A stretch of DNA of 64,000 bases from Maribacter sp. 4G9 (GCF_002742265.1 NZ_MDGL01000039.1:1-64000); one strand, 5' to 3'. Numbered from the stretch's first letter, positions 43,201 to 52,435 are shown. Notes: generated by a model not told the origin, from the letters alone. Numbers and translations are program-made.

Positions 43201-43757
43201 GTCAAATAACCCCGGATGATAGAACCGTAATCGGTAGTTACTTTCCCGATATTACTTGGGGGATAAACAATAGGCTAAGTTTTAAAGGAATCGACTTTAG
43301 CTTTTTGATTCAAGGTGTAGAAGGCAATGAGATATTGAACCTTACCGCAAGACACCTAAAGAATGGAGAGGCAAACTTTAATTCGTATGCCGTATTCAAC
43401 AATAGATGGAGGTCAGAATCTGAGCCGGGTAATGGAAGCATTCCAAGAGCGGACAGGCAAACAGGAAACCATGGTAACAATAACAGGCCTTCTTCCTTTC
43501 AAGTAGAGGACGGTTCTTTTATTCGATTACGAAATGTTACGTTGGGTTATTCAATACCAACTGATAAACTTTTTGGAAATAGTATAGATAGATTAAGGTT
43601 CTATATAACAGGTACCAACCTATTCACAATTACGGACTATTTGGGATATAACCCAGAGGTCAGCAATATTTCTACCAATAGTTTAACTCCAGGGGAAGAT
43701 TATGGGGCTTATCCTTTGACCAAGTCAATCACTATGGGTGTCAACTTAACCTTTTAA
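40239..43757 (+). CDS. SusC/RagA TonB-linked outer-membrane protein with STN domain
   Basis: A 1172-residue transporter. A signal peptide (about 1-32, ending A-Q-A-A) is followed by an STN signalling domain (about 45-110, V-S-F-K-N-V-E-L-K-K-V-F-D-E). Next come a carboxypeptidase-regulatory-like domain (about 130-210, G-T-I-L-D-N-N-G-V-P-L-L-G-A-T) and the TonB-box-to-plug region (L-D-E-V-I-V-V-G-Y-G-T near 212-222). The plug includes G-S-I-S-A-G-N-D-P-L-F-V-I-D-G, and a barrel ends in T-M-G-V-N-L-T-F. It imports a large glycan ligand together with SusD. The STN domain links uptake to FecR and the sigma factor, giving positive feedback. Confidence 0.92.
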   Translation: MKNYLSITKINWPIKVCLLCIVMLCFAGAQAATCEQNDTVTVSFKNVELKKVFDEIAKKSGYNFFYEASEININKKISIDVANTCIDDFLQELFADMDVNHQIVAKQIVIKHREVKKEIPKVNKTKNDEIEILQTTIAGTILDNNGVPLLGATIWVKGTNVGTITDFDGNFGLVVPEGGTTLVASYIGFRTQEITIGSETSFTITLEPDAAQLDEVIVVGYGTLAKKRVTGSVISIDSESIVEVPALSPEAAIIGQVAGVQVQEVSGEPGAAPNIRVRGSGSISAGNDPLFVIDGIPISRNLTTSVIGGVSRRRASFQPPPVNPLATLNPNDIESIQVLKDASAAAIYGSRGGNGVLLITTKKGSTTDKGKFSFDSFFSIQTVANKIDLMNSQELIDFTRDARNNNYLSSVEGASINDPIGEGDRGNVNFEMPESFLNWDGTDTDWQDLIFKTGITQSYNFSYASPIQNKTSFFASASYFTQEGILEKSNFDRYNLLLNLNSQLTEKLNLDLRVAPTITENQRVPASAPYFARPPGIVYSAIVQSPTVAPFNPDGTINQLNNQSYLGGGTTTASNPLAITEAIDDEIFQFQTRASLALSYDILPELTFRTFGGTYVNLFNQDFFRGNTLLYRNATEGESYAQATSSTEVNWVWENTLNWEKEIGNHFFNAVLGYTAQKDNITIKEVLADNFPDDLVPTISGGQVFAGNAIKEQWSLASALFRMNYSFKDKYLFTGTIRSDKSSRFGSNNQTGYFPSFSAGWRLNEEDFLQSIEAISELKLRFSWGETGNFEIPNYGAIGLLSPDNYNLGGNEINGLIQSTIPNPELTWERSQQTNIGLELGLLDNRIFLLADYYTTKTSDLLLNVSISSVSGFQTTLQNLGEVENSGFEIALRTKNFVGDFSWDTDFNLSTNKNEVLSLNENNEPIFSAGSAGVRHVTRVGDPIGSYFGYVVDGIYQNQAEIDAAPVDTQAPDPSPGDFRFKDVDGDGQITPDDRTVIGSYFPDITWGINNRLSFKGIDFSFLIQGVEGNEILNLTARHLKNGEANFNSYAVFNNRWRSESEPGNGSIPRADRQTGNHGNNNRPSSFQVEDGSFIRLRNVTLGYSIPTDKLFGNSIDRLRFYITGTNLFTITDYLGYNPEVSNISTNSLTPGEDYGAYPLTKSITMGVNLTF

Positions 43758-43773
43758 TTAAAAACTGTAGAAG

Positions 43774-45171
43774 ATGAAAAAAATAATCATATTACTAGTA
43801 ACGCTGAGCGTAATTTCAGCCTGCAGCGAAGGTTTTACGGAGTTAGCTCCGATCTCGAACAGAAATGAAGCCGATTTTTTCAATACGGCCGATGATTTTG
43901 CTGCATCCCTTAATTCGAGCTATGCTGGGCTACAAGATGATGGAGTCTACGGAAGAGCGTATTGGACCATGTTCGAAATGCGCTCGGACAATACCGATCA
44001 GGGACCTGATGCCACGGGACTGGCAAGACAGTTCACCGAAATAAATGCATTTACCGAAGATCCTTTGAATGAGCAAATAGATGCAGGATGGAGTGGTTCT
44101 TATAGGGTCATTGCCAATTGTAACTTTATTTTGGACAGAATAGAACCCATAGAAATAGAAGCGACATTGAAGAACCAGATTATTGGTGAGGCACTCTTTT
44201 TAAGGTCTCTTATGTATTACCATTTGGCAGTTGCCTTCGGGAACATTCCCTTGCAACTCACTCCTTTTATTCCAGGAGATGAATTGGTTCAGGTAGATGC
44301 AAGTACGGTGTATGAACAATTGGTCTTGGATTTGGCAATTGCTGAATCAAATTTGCCTGTTTCCTACCCTGCAAGTGATGTAGGTAGGGCCACGAAGGGG
44401 GCTGCGGCCACTTTATTGGCAAAAGTATTGCTTACCATAGGTCAAGACTCTGATGCTGAAACTGTTTTACGCAGAATAATCAGCGATTATAATTATGAAT
44501 TGGTTCCCAACTATGCAGATTTATGGGGTGCAGCAAATGAGAACAATGCCGAATCCATATTTGAAGTACAATTTATAAGTGGAGGTATTGGACAGGGGAG
44601 TGCATTTACAAATGATTTTTCACCAAGTTCAGATTTACAAACCGGTCAAGGTTTTGGAAGAAATAGGCCTACTGCAACTTTGGAAAATGCTTACGAGGTG
44701 GGCGACCTAAGATTCGAAATCTCCATGGGAACTGAATGGATCAATGTGGATGATGAAGTTATTGTTCAGAATTATGTAAGAAAGTATGAAAGCGATCCAC
44801 CCACTGAAAATGATTCAGATATAAACTTTGTGGTATTTAGGTATGCAGATGTGCTGTTTATGCTGGCCGAAGCCTTAGGAGAATCAACGGAAAGCTATGG
44901 TTTGATAAATCAAGTCAGAAATAGAGCAGGTCTTGACCCGATCGATGCCAGCACGCCAGGTTCATTTGAAGAGAAACTTCTTGATGAGAGGCAAGTTGAA
45001 TTGGCCTTTGAAAATCATCGATGGCCAGATTTGAAAAGATTCGGTGTGGTGGTCGAAAAATTGATTGAAGCAGAATCAGGGGTTATTGAAGCAGGCGACA
45101 TCAGAAACCTGTTTTTTATACCACAACGAGAGATGGATATAAACCCAGATTTTATTCAAAACGATAATTAG
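43774..45171 (+). CDS. SusD/RagB-family glycan-binding lipoprotein
   Basis: A 465-residue lipoprotein (S-V-I-S-A-C, Cys17). The SusD helical TPR-like scaffold is present: the N-terminal half has A-S-L-N-S-S-Y-A-G-L-Q-D-D and G-W-S-G-S-Y-R-V-I-A-N-C-N-F-I, and the C-terminal RagB/SusD domain has V-V-F-R-Y-A-D-V-L-F-M-L-A-E-A and L-D-E-R-Q-V-E-L-A-F-E. It caps the SusC barrel on the cell surface and binds the glycan. It follows SusC by 16 bases. Confidence 0.92.
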   Translation: MKKIIILLVTLSVISACSEGFTELAPISNRNEADFFNTADDFAASLNSSYAGLQDDGVYGRAYWTMFEMRSDNTDQGPDATGLARQFTEINAFTEDPLNEQIDAGWSGSYRVIANCNFILDRIEPIEIEATLKNQIIGEALFLRSLMYYHLAVAFGNIPLQLTPFIPGDELVQVDASTVYEQLVLDLAIAESNLPVSYPASDVGRATKGAAATLLAKVLLTIGQDSDAETVLRRIISDYNYELVPNYADLWGAANENNAESIFEVQFISGGIGQGSAFTNDFSPSSDLQTGQGFGRNRPTATLENAYEVGDLRFEISMGTEWINVDDEVIVQNYVRKYESDPPTENDSDINFVVFRYADVLFMLAEALGESTESYGLINQVRNRAGLDPIDASTPGSFEEKLLDERQVELAFENHRWPDLKRFGVVVEKLIEAESGVIEAGDIRNLFFIPQREMDINPDFIQNDN

Positions 45172-45286
45172 TTGTAGTTAATTGAATTTGATTAGTCACC
45201 CTTTACTAAGATTTTGCCTGCTTATGCTTTCATAAAAGATGATAGTCAACAACTAAAATCAAATTCGTAAATAAAAGAATCAAACA

Positions 45287-46171
45287 ATGAAAAAACTTTT
45301 AATAATTGTATGTATGTGTACTGGATTTTTGATACAGGCACAGGAGAAGAAAGTATTGAACATTATTGCCATTGGGGCGCATCCCGATGATTGTGACTCT
45401 AAATTTGGAGGTACTGCTGCCCTGTTCGCAAAAATGGGTCATAAAGTAAAATTCGTTTCTTTGACCAATGGTGATGCGGGTCATCAATCGCAAGGAGGCG
45501 GTGCGCTGGGTAAAAGAAGACGTGCCGAAGCCAAAAAAGCAGGTGAAATTCTTGGAGTTGAATATGATGTTCTGGATAACCATGATGGAGAATTGATTCC
45601 TACGTTGAACGTTAGACATCAAGTAATCCGTAAAATTCGCGAGTGGGATGCGGACATTGTTTTGGGGCTTCGTCCTAATGACTATCACCCAGATCATAGA
45701 AATGCAGGCATTGCAGTTCAAGATGCAGCGTACCTTGTTATTGTACCAAATGTTACACCTGACACGCCACCATTAAAAAAGAATCCGGTTTTCTTATATA
45801 TGAACGACCGTTTTCAGAAGCCCTATCCATTTTCAAAAGATATTGCCGTAGTAGTGGATGAAGTTATCGATACAAAGGTCGAAGCGTTGGCAGCACATGA
45901 CTCCCAAATGTTCGAATGGCTGCCCTGGGTGAGCGGTGCGGATATGAGTACAATCCCAGAAGGCAAAACTGAACGTTTCAACTGGTTGAAAAATAGATGG
46001 GCAAAAGAAAGAACATGGAACGAAATTGATACAAAAGCAATAAAGAAGTGGTATCCCGAAGCTGACATGTCAGACGTAAAGCATGTGGAATTTTTTGAAG
46101 TGTGCGAATATGGAAAGCAACCAACAGATGAGGAAATAAAACAATTATTTCCAATGGTCGGTAAAAAATAA
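45287..46171 (+). CDS. Secreted PIG-L-family deacetylase
   Basis: A 294-residue protein with a signal peptide (about 1-18, ending L-I-Q-A-Q). The zinc-binding motif A-H-P-D-D is at residues 31-35 and the later H-P-D-H-R near 137-141. PIG-L (LmbE) enzymes remove N-acetyl groups from N-acetylglucosaminyl derivatives or related N-acyl sugars. In this locus it probably deacetylates the imported or surface-held amino sugar. It stands 115 bases after SusD. Confidence 0.85.
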   Translation: MKKLLIIVCMCTGFLIQAQEKKVLNIIAIGAHPDDCDSKFGGTAALFAKMGHKVKFVSLTNGDAGHQSQGGGALGKRRRAEAKKAGEILGVEYDVLDNHDGELIPTLNVRHQVIRKIREWDADIVLGLRPNDYHPDHRNAGIAVQDAAYLVIVPNVTPDTPPLKKNPVFLYMNDRFQKPYPFSKDIAVVVDEVIDTKVEALAAHDSQMFEWLPWVSGADMSTIPEGKTERFNWLKNRWAKERTWNEIDTKAIKKWYPEADMSDVKHVEFFEVCEYGKQPTDEEIKQLFPMVGKK

Positions 46172-46202
46172 CTTCCAAAGCCAATAAACAGCCAAACGAA
46201 TA

Positions 46203-47477
46203 ATGGATAGCAAAAAAAAAAAAACAACTTCAAAAAAGTACTACCGTATCATAGCCTTGGTCATGTTGGTATTCTTTGTCATCTCTTTTATTACCAATAT
46301 ACTCAATTCAATAATTGTAGATGTAAAGAACAGTTTTGATCTTAGTTTAACAATGACCGGTCTTCTCCCTTTCGCCTTTTTTATAGCGTATGGGGTAATG
46401 TCCATTCCAGCTGGTTTTTTATCTGAAAAATATAGCGACAGAACCCTATTGTCACTGTCATTTTTATTTATGGCCTTGGCCTCCTTGGGTTTTGCATTTT
46501 TTCCGGGTTATGTGGTTTTCAGTATCACGTTGTTTTCTTTGGGAAGTTGTATGGCAGTATTGCAGGTAATAATTAACCCAATGCTAAGGGTTGCGGGTGG
46601 TGAGGAACATTTTGCCTTTAACTCTGTTTTGGCACAATTGGTATTTGGGCTGGCTTCTTTCTTGAGTCCATTTTTGTACAAATACGTAATAGATACGAAT
46701 TCCAATGAAACGGGTTTGGCAAGTTTTATAAGGAGTCTGGTCCCTGAAAATTTACCTTGGGTAGGGCTCTATATGATTTTTTCAGTGATTACCATATTTC
46801 TTTTGGCCGTGGTCTTTTTTACTAAATACCCGAAATATGAAAAGAAAGAAGATGAGGTTGCAGGAGATAAAGAGTCGTATTTCAGCCTTCTTAAGAACAA
46901 ATGGACTATTCTGTTCTTTTTTGGCATATTCTGCTATGTGGGAACCGAACAAGGTGTAGGTAATTGGATTTCCCAGTTTCTTAGTCAATACCATGGTTTG
47001 GATGCCCAAACTGTTGGCGCAGATACGGTGGCCTATTTTTGGGCTATGCTTACCGTAGGCTGTCTACTAGGTTTACTATTGTTGAAGATCATGGATAGCA
47101 GAAAACTTTTGATAGGTGCCACTGCTATCACAATGATTTTTTTGATTTTGGCACTTACCGGTGGTACCGAGGTTGCGCTTTTTGCCTTTCCCGCAATAGG
47201 TTTCTTTATCTCGGTAATGTGGTCCATCATATTCTCCTTGGCACTTAACTCAGTCAAGGAAAATCACGGATCCCTTTCAGGAATTTTATGTACCGGAATT
47301 GCCGGTGGAGCGGTTATTCCATTTTTAGTAGGCGCTTTGGGAGAGATTACAAGTCTTAAAACGGGGATGTTCTTTTTGCTCATTCCTTTGGCATTTATTT
47401 TGTCCATTGGCTTTTTTGCAAATCCACTGGTAAAAAACAAGACCATTCAGTTAAAAATTAAGCAGGGCAATCAATAA
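46203..47477 (+). CDS. MFS transporter, FucP/NagP-like sugar importer
   Basis: A 424-residue inner-membrane protein with about 12 helices. The start is preceded by a lysine-rich tract (K-K-K-K-T-T-S-K-K). The FHS-type opening L-S-L-T-M-T-G-L-L-P-F-A-F-F-I-A-Y-G and the charged loop Y-S-D-R-T-L-L are typical of FucP/NagP sugar-proton symporters. It probably brings the monosaccharide or disaccharide released in the periplasm into the cytoplasm. It overlaps nothing but ends one base before the ROK gene. Confidence 0.8.
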   Translation: MDSKKKKTTSKKYYRIIALVMLVFFVISFITNILNSIIVDVKNSFDLSLTMTGLLPFAFFIAYGVMSIPAGFLSEKYSDRTLLSLSFLFMALASLGFAFFPGYVVFSITLFSLGSCMAVLQVIINPMLRVAGGEEHFAFNSVLAQLVFGLASFLSPFLYKYVIDTNSNETGLASFIRSLVPENLPWVGLYMIFSVITIFLLAVVFFTKYPKYEKKEDEVAGDKESYFSLLKNKWTILFFFGIFCYVGTEQGVGNWISQFLSQYHGLDAQTVGADTVAYFWAMLTVGCLLGLLLLKIMDSRKLLIGATAITMIFLILALTGGTEVALFAFPAIGFFISVMWSIIFSLALNSVKENHGSLSGILCTGIAGGAVIPFLVGALGEITSLKTGMFFLLIPLAFILSIGFFANPLVKNKTIQLKIKQGNQ

Positions 47478-47478
47478 T

Positions 47479-48339
47479 ATGGAAGTGCTTGGTGTGGACA
47501 TAGGAGGAACCAAAATCAATGCTGGTGTAGTAAAAGAGGGATTGACTACAAACCAGTTTTATATTGGGGTCGACAAAGAAGATTCTGAAAAACAGACTCT
47601 TGACCGTCTATTTGAATGTGTAGACAGCCTGATTTCTGATAATACAGAGGCAATAGGTGTTGGAGTGCCTGCCGTGGTTGATTCATTAAGGGGAATCGTT
47701 TATGATGTTCAGAATATCCCGGCTTGGAAAGAAGTATACCTTAAGAAAATTCTGGAAGAGCATTATGGCATTCCGGTTTATATAAACAACGATGCCAATT
47801 GCTTTGTTATGGGTGAAAGACTTTTTGGAAAGGGAAAGCAACACAAAAACTATGTTGGTCTCTCTATTGGTACAGGGTTGGGTATGGGAATTATTATTGA
47901 TGGAAAAATTTATAACGGTGTTCTTTCCGGTGCGGGGGAAATAGGCATGGTACCTTATAAGGGCAGTATTTTAGAGCATTACTCAAGCAGCTTTTTTTTC
48001 ACCGAAAACTATGGGTTGAGTGCTAAAGAAATTCATGATTTGGCAAAACAAGATAATGATGTTGCCTTGAAGGCTTTTTCTGAATTTGGTAAACATTTAG
48101 GTCAGGCTGTTAATACCATTTTATATCTATTGGCACCCGAAGCCATCATTTTAGGGGGCTCTATAAGCAAGGCTTATTCTTTTTTCCAAGAATGCATGCA
48201 TAAGACAATAGATTCATTTGCCTATCCCGAACAAATAAAGGACTTAAAAATTGAGCTATCGGAATTAGCCGAATCTGCAATTTTAGGGGCAGCAAGTTTA
48301 TGTTTTCAAAACATAGAAAAAATAAAACAAGAACAATAA
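47479..48339 (+). CDS. ROK-family sugar kinase
   Basis: A 286-residue cytoplasmic kinase. The phosphate-1 motif is V-D-I-G-G-T-K-I-N (residues 5-13), and the catalytic Asp lies in I-N-N-D-A-N-C-F (about 100-107). The glycine-rich I-G-T-G-L-G-M-G-I and G-A-G-E-I-G-M follow. The C-x-C-G-x-x-G-C-x-E zinc cluster expected after G-E-I-G is absent: the site reads Y-K-G-S-I-L-E-H-Y. It is therefore a ROK kinase without the usual zinc loop. A hexose or N-acyl-hexosamine substrate is likely. Confidence 0.82.
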   Translation: MEVLGVDIGGTKINAGVVKEGLTTNQFYIGVDKEDSEKQTLDRLFECVDSLISDNTEAIGVGVPAVVDSLRGIVYDVQNIPAWKEVYLKKILEEHYGIPVYINNDANCFVMGERLFGKGKQHKNYVGLSIGTGLGMGIIIDGKIYNGVLSGAGEIGMVPYKGSILEHYSSSFFFTENYGLSAKEIHDLAKQDNDVALKAFSEFGKHLGQAVNTILYLLAPEAIILGGSISKAYSFFQECMHKTIDSFAYPEQIKDLKIELSELAESAILGAASLCFQNIEKIKQEQ

Positions 48340-48345
48340 TTTTAT

Positions 48346-48380
48346 AACACCGTATTCCTTATATGGAAATACGTAGTGTT
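48346..48380. repeat. Hairpin in the ROK-to-RIFT-barrel gap
   Basis: AACACCGTATTCC pairs with GGAAATACGTAGTGTT, with two bulged positions. No T-tract follows. It may slow or process the transcript between the kinase gene and the large enzyme gene. Confidence 0.35.
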
Positions 48381-48398
48381 GATCAAAAGATACTATAA

Positions 48399-51050
48399 AT
48401 GAAGAACACAATACTGTTGATATTGATTTGTGCGTTTTTAAACGGATTTGCTTCGGAAACGAAAAAACTCGAAATCACGATTGAAAACAATGTGGAAGGT
48501 GCGCCCATAACACTGGGAATTCCTTTTCCAAAAGGAGAACTGTATTCTATAGATAATGTTCGCCTATTAAATTCAAATGGTAATGAGATACTTTGCCAAA
48601 CTACAGAAGTATCAACTTGGGAACCAGCTGATGAAAGTATAAAATGGATATGGGTGTTTTTCTTTTCAGAAACAGAATCCGATTATATACTGGAGTACGG
48701 TGCAGATATTGTGGCTATGATGCCAAAAGAGCGGATAATTTCCACGAACAACATGCGCCCCCGTGGTGGTATCAAAGTAAATACAGGACCATTATCGTTT
48801 TCCTTGAACAAATTGGGAAATGGATTTTTGGACGAGGTTTATTTGGATTCCAATCAAAATGGAAAATTCGAGGACAATGAACTCATAGCTTCTTCTCCGA
48901 AGGACAATAGAGGAACCTTTCTTGATATATTGGACGATTCTGGTATCGATATTTCAAAAGCTGTCATAAACGAGGTGTTCAGGGAGAAAGGTTCAGGTCC
49001 CATGCACAAGATATTTAGGGTTGAAGGCACCTATGTTTATGGAAGGGCGGACAACAATCTGTCCCCGTTTACAATTAGGTTGCATACTTATGTAGGAAAA
49101 TCATTTGTAAAAGTTTTACATACAATGACTTATACCGGTATTCCAGATAAGCACAAGAGACAAAAAGGCGAACACGCCAATATTGCGACGCAAAACAAGG
49201 AAATTTTATCCGAAGATACCGCAGATGATCCTGGGTGGACACAGCCGAACGACCAAATTGCAGCTTGCGGCTTACAATTAAAATACCATTTAGATGAAAA
49301 GACTGAAGTTTCGATGCCTTTGTTTGAAGGAAATTGGGATGCGCCATCATTCACGGAAAAAATAGAAAAACTCAATACCAATAAAAAAATAAGCTTGTTA
49401 CAAAAAGGCCCAAAGAGAAATAAAGGAGAAAGTGCAAGAAGTTTGTTTACGGGAAAATCAAAAAAAAGAAATAATGCAAATGAAACTTCCACGGATAAAA
49501 ATGCGTTCAGGGCAACGGTCTCCCAAGGCAAGGAGGTTATGACCGAATCACAAAGGGCCAAAGGATGGATCAATGTTTCTGATGGGACCAAGGGAATAAG
49601 TATAGGAATCAAGAATTTCTTGAAGGAATATCCCAAGGGAATCGAAGTGGACCCAAGCTCAAAAATACTGAAAGGAAATATCTGGCCCCTAGAAAATGGG
49701 CCTATGAACTTTGCTAGAAAAGATACCGAATTGGACGGTCAAATGCTCGGTAATTTTGCACAGGGCATTACAAAGACAACAGAGTTCCTTTACTATTTTC
49801 ACACGAATCAAACTGATGGAGCTATTAACCAAAAGATGGATTACGTTATCAATAGTCCAGTAGCCCGTGTTTCACCTGAATGGTATACAGCATCAAAGGT
49901 CTATGGCAACATGGCGCCCTATTCTGATAAACATTTAGAATTTGAAAACAGTCTACAATACAAATACGAGTGGTGGGCATTCAATCAAAGAAAACAACCT
50001 TGGTATGGAATGTTTGACTATGGTGATGGAAAAACGTATTTCTTCAAAAACAAATGGGTTCAATGGACAAATAATGAACCTACTGTCGACTTTATGCTTT
50101 GGACCAACTTTATGAGAACTGGAAAAGCCGAATTCTATCACATGGCCGAAGCCATGAGTAAGCATACGATGGATGTTGATAATGTTCATTGGCCAAAAAA
50201 AAGATACTATCTAGGTGAGATAAACGATGCTATAGATTTTTGGGATTTTGAAGATGAACCTGAATCCACCCCTTATTTGGGAATTGGTCGAAGGCATGCA
50301 AACGAACATTGGCATGCCCTTTTGAGTGCCCATGTTTGGATTCAGGGATGGATTGCATCCTACTACATTTCTGGGGATCATCGCGCTTTAGAAGTTGCAA
50401 AGATGACCGGTGACAGCTATTTAAAACGTATATGGGGAGAACACGACTTAAGGGGACGAAGATTGTACCTGTCCGTGCTCAATCTTGTCGAGTTGTACGA
50501 TGCCACCAAGCTGGACAAATATAAAAAGGAGCTGGACGAAAGGGTAGATTTGATGTTGACATTGCAAAAGGAACAGGGAGGAAACTTACTCTTGGATAGG
50601 TACGGATATAGTCAAACCTATGTTGTACAGGGTTTATACAAATATTATCAACTTACAGGTGAAGAACGTATTAAAAAAGCGCTTCTTAAACATGCCAGTT
50701 GGGTAAGGGACGTACCGCCTTTAAACCATGAAATGGAATCATATCTTGCCACTATCCATCCTCTATTGATAGGTTATGAATTTAGTGGTCACCAAGTATT
50801 TTTGGATGAAGCATTGGCAAGGGCCGAAATGCTTAAGGTAAAAAAGCTTCCAAAAGAAAGCAGCGAGTTCGATAGTGTGGAATCCTACAATGAAGAATTA
50901 TTGAAAGTTTCCAACCTTCCCAAAAGCAATAAGGGTTTTACCAATTGGGAAATTAACCAGGGATTGAGAGTATTTGGATGGACCCATGCCTTTAACGTTC
51001 CCTATCTTTTATATTGGTTGGATAAAGCTCCATCACCTTTAACCAAGTAG
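48399..51050 (+). CDS. YetA/PcRGLX-like (PL26-related) RIFT-barrel enzyme
   Basis: An 883-residue secreted protein (signal peptide about 1-19, ending G-F-A-S-E). The N-terminal RIFT-barrel domain is recognised by G-I-P-F-P-K-G-E-L and W-E-P-A-D-E-S-I-K-W-I-W-V. The C-terminal part (about 500-870) is helical and tryptophan/histidine rich (Y-E-W-W-A-F-N-Q-R, H-A-N-E-H-W-H, G-W-T-H-A-F-N-V-P), fitting an (alpha/alpha) barrel. Relatives include YetA of Bacillus and exo-rhamnogalacturonan lyase of PL26. The substrate in this locus is likely a uronic-acid-containing glycan. It closes the plus-strand locus. Confidence 0.72.
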   Translation: MKNTILLILICAFLNGFASETKKLEITIENNVEGAPITLGIPFPKGELYSIDNVRLLNSNGNEILCQTTEVSTWEPADESIKWIWVFFFSETESDYILEYGADIVAMMPKERIISTNNMRPRGGIKVNTGPLSFSLNKLGNGFLDEVYLDSNQNGKFEDNELIASSPKDNRGTFLDILDDSGIDISKAVINEVFREKGSGPMHKIFRVEGTYVYGRADNNLSPFTIRLHTYVGKSFVKVLHTMTYTGIPDKHKRQKGEHANIATQNKEILSEDTADDPGWTQPNDQIAACGLQLKYHLDEKTEVSMPLFEGNWDAPSFTEKIEKLNTNKKISLLQKGPKRNKGESARSLFTGKSKKRNNANETSTDKNAFRATVSQGKEVMTESQRAKGWINVSDGTKGISIGIKNFLKEYPKGIEVDPSSKILKGNIWPLENGPMNFARKDTELDGQMLGNFAQGITKTTEFLYYFHTNQTDGAINQKMDYVINSPVARVSPEWYTASKVYGNMAPYSDKHLEFENSLQYKYEWWAFNQRKQPWYGMFDYGDGKTYFFKNKWVQWTNNEPTVDFMLWTNFMRTGKAEFYHMAEAMSKHTMDVDNVHWPKKRYYLGEINDAIDFWDFEDEPESTPYLGIGRRHANEHWHALLSAHVWIQGWIASYYISGDHRALEVAKMTGDSYLKRIWGEHDLRGRRLYLSVLNLVELYDATKLDKYKKELDERVDLMLTLQKEQGGNLLLDRYGYSQTYVVQGLYKYYQLTGEERIKKALLKHASWVRDVPPLNHEMESYLATIHPLLIGYEFSGHQVFLDEALARAEMLKVKKLPKESSEFDSVESYNEELLKVSNLPKSNKGFTNWEINQGLRVFGWTHAFNVPYLLYWLDKAPSPLTK

Positions 51051-51054
51051 AGTA

Positions 51055-51375
51055 TGATTAAAAGAAGATTAGAAAACAATGTTAGCCGCTTTTTTGTTTC
51101 GGGAAGTTATAGCTGGGTGAGCAGAAAAGATAATGTCCCTCGGATAACTTTCAAATCCCTTGATATACGTGTCTGGTGAATTAATAACTGGCGGAGAGAC
51201 TTTTACATCAACAATTAGCGGTAAACCAAAAGGAACTATTGTTATAGCGATTGGCATTAATGCTAACCCTGTTTTTAGTGATCAAAAGACGCGGGATGAG
51301 GATAATGATGATTATGACGAGAAATTAGCCAAAAAAGTAGATGATATTTACAAAAAAAAACAGTTGTACTATTGA
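51055..51375 (+). pseudogene. Remnant of an unidentified gene downstream of the glycan locus
   Basis: The 390-base gap after the RIFT-barrel gene holds two overlapping reading frames. The first, 51055-51180, reads 41 codons starting M-I-K-R-R-L-E-N-N-V and ends near L-D-I-R-V-W. The second, from a TTG at 51160, reads 71 codons with G-T-I-V-I-A-I-G-I-N-A-N-P and ends Y-K-K-K-Q-L-Y-Y. The natural-looking protein sequence passes from one frame to the other near 51165, suggesting a frameshifted 3' portion. I recognise no family. Confidence 0.4.
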
Positions 51376-51438
51376 AAATTTAAACCAAGTACATTTATAA
51401 CTATTGGGGCAGATTAAAGTTGTGCAAGGCAGAAAGAA

Positions 51439-52435
51439 CTATGGCGAAAAACTGTTCCCCAAGTCAAAAAAATGGGAATCAATATTATTGGTATGGGAAT
51501 CATCTGAATATTCAGAAGAAATGGAGAATTGATGACGTTCATAGAACGTAAAGTCCACACCATCGCCAAATCTCAATACATCACCATCAAGCACATAGAG
51601 CGAGGAGATATTTTCCCGGGTATCATCCAACAAAAAATCTCGCTCAATGTCCTGAAAGCCCAGTTTTCTAGCCGAATTGTAAGAGCTGTTCCATCTAAAA
51701 TTGAAGTTGTTAAAAGCATAGTTCCCATTTACAGTTGCACCATACCGCCGAGTACCAACCGAGGTTTCCGCATTTAGGTTAAGTCCCGCGTTTCTGTTCT
51801 TCAACAATACAACATTAATGATTCCTGAAATACCTTCACTCCTGTATTTTGCAGAAGGAGAGGTAATAATCTCGACCTTTGCTATTCGAGACGCCGGCAA
51901 CTGCTGAATTGCCTCGTATGGAGTAAGCGCGGTTGGCTGTCCGTTTAAACCGAGACGTTATCACTGCCTCGTAGGGATATTGCACCATTAGAAAAATTCG
52001 TCTGAACCTCGGGAACCAGCTCAAAAACTTCGATACCGCTCATCCCTGACTTTTGCAAGTCGGCACCTAGATTGAAGACTTTTTTGGTGTTGGAAAAAGT
52101 AGTACGGTTTTTATCTTCAACAAGGACTACTTCCTCTAAAAGTTGAATTTCTGGCGACAACTCTATTTGGACAAAGTCTTTGTCGCGGAATTCATCAAAA
52201 TCAACCTTCATGGTTTTAAAACCCACCGCTGAAACTTCCAAAAAGTCAAACTCCTCCTCTGAAAATTCGAATTTTCCCCTCCTCATCTGCGTTTAAGCCC
52301 AATATCAAAAGGTTGGACTGACGGATGGTAATAGTCGCAAACGCTATTGGCCTCTAAAATTATGCCCCTGTACCTCTGCTGTGCGCAAATCTGGATTGTT
52401 GTTACCATCGAGATTAAAAGAAACAATGCTTTCAT
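51439..52435 (-). pseudogene. Outer-membrane beta-barrel TonB-dependent receptor, frameshifted and 3'-truncated
   Basis: The first codons from 52435 give a signal peptide (M-K-A-L-F-L-L-I-S-M, ending I-C-A-Q-Q). A carboxypeptidase-regulatory-like end (F-L-E-V-S-A-V-G-F-K-T-M-K-V) and the linker Q-L-L-E-E-V-V-L-V-E-D-K follow. The plug with G-I-E-V-F-E-L-V-P-E-V-Q and I-S-L-R-G-S-D-N-V comes next, then I-E-I-I-T-S-P-S-A-K-Y-R-S-E-G-type residues and the start of the barrel. At least two frameshifts are needed (one near 52290, one near 51945), and most of the barrel is missing. It matches the OMP_b-brl_3 type. Confidence 0.75.

Noticed and set aside
51160-51375. The 71-residue frame after the RIFT-barrel gene as an intact gene
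   Set aside because: It begins with an unsupported TTG, and its natural-looking sequence extends upstream in a different frame. I treat it as a frameshifted remnant.
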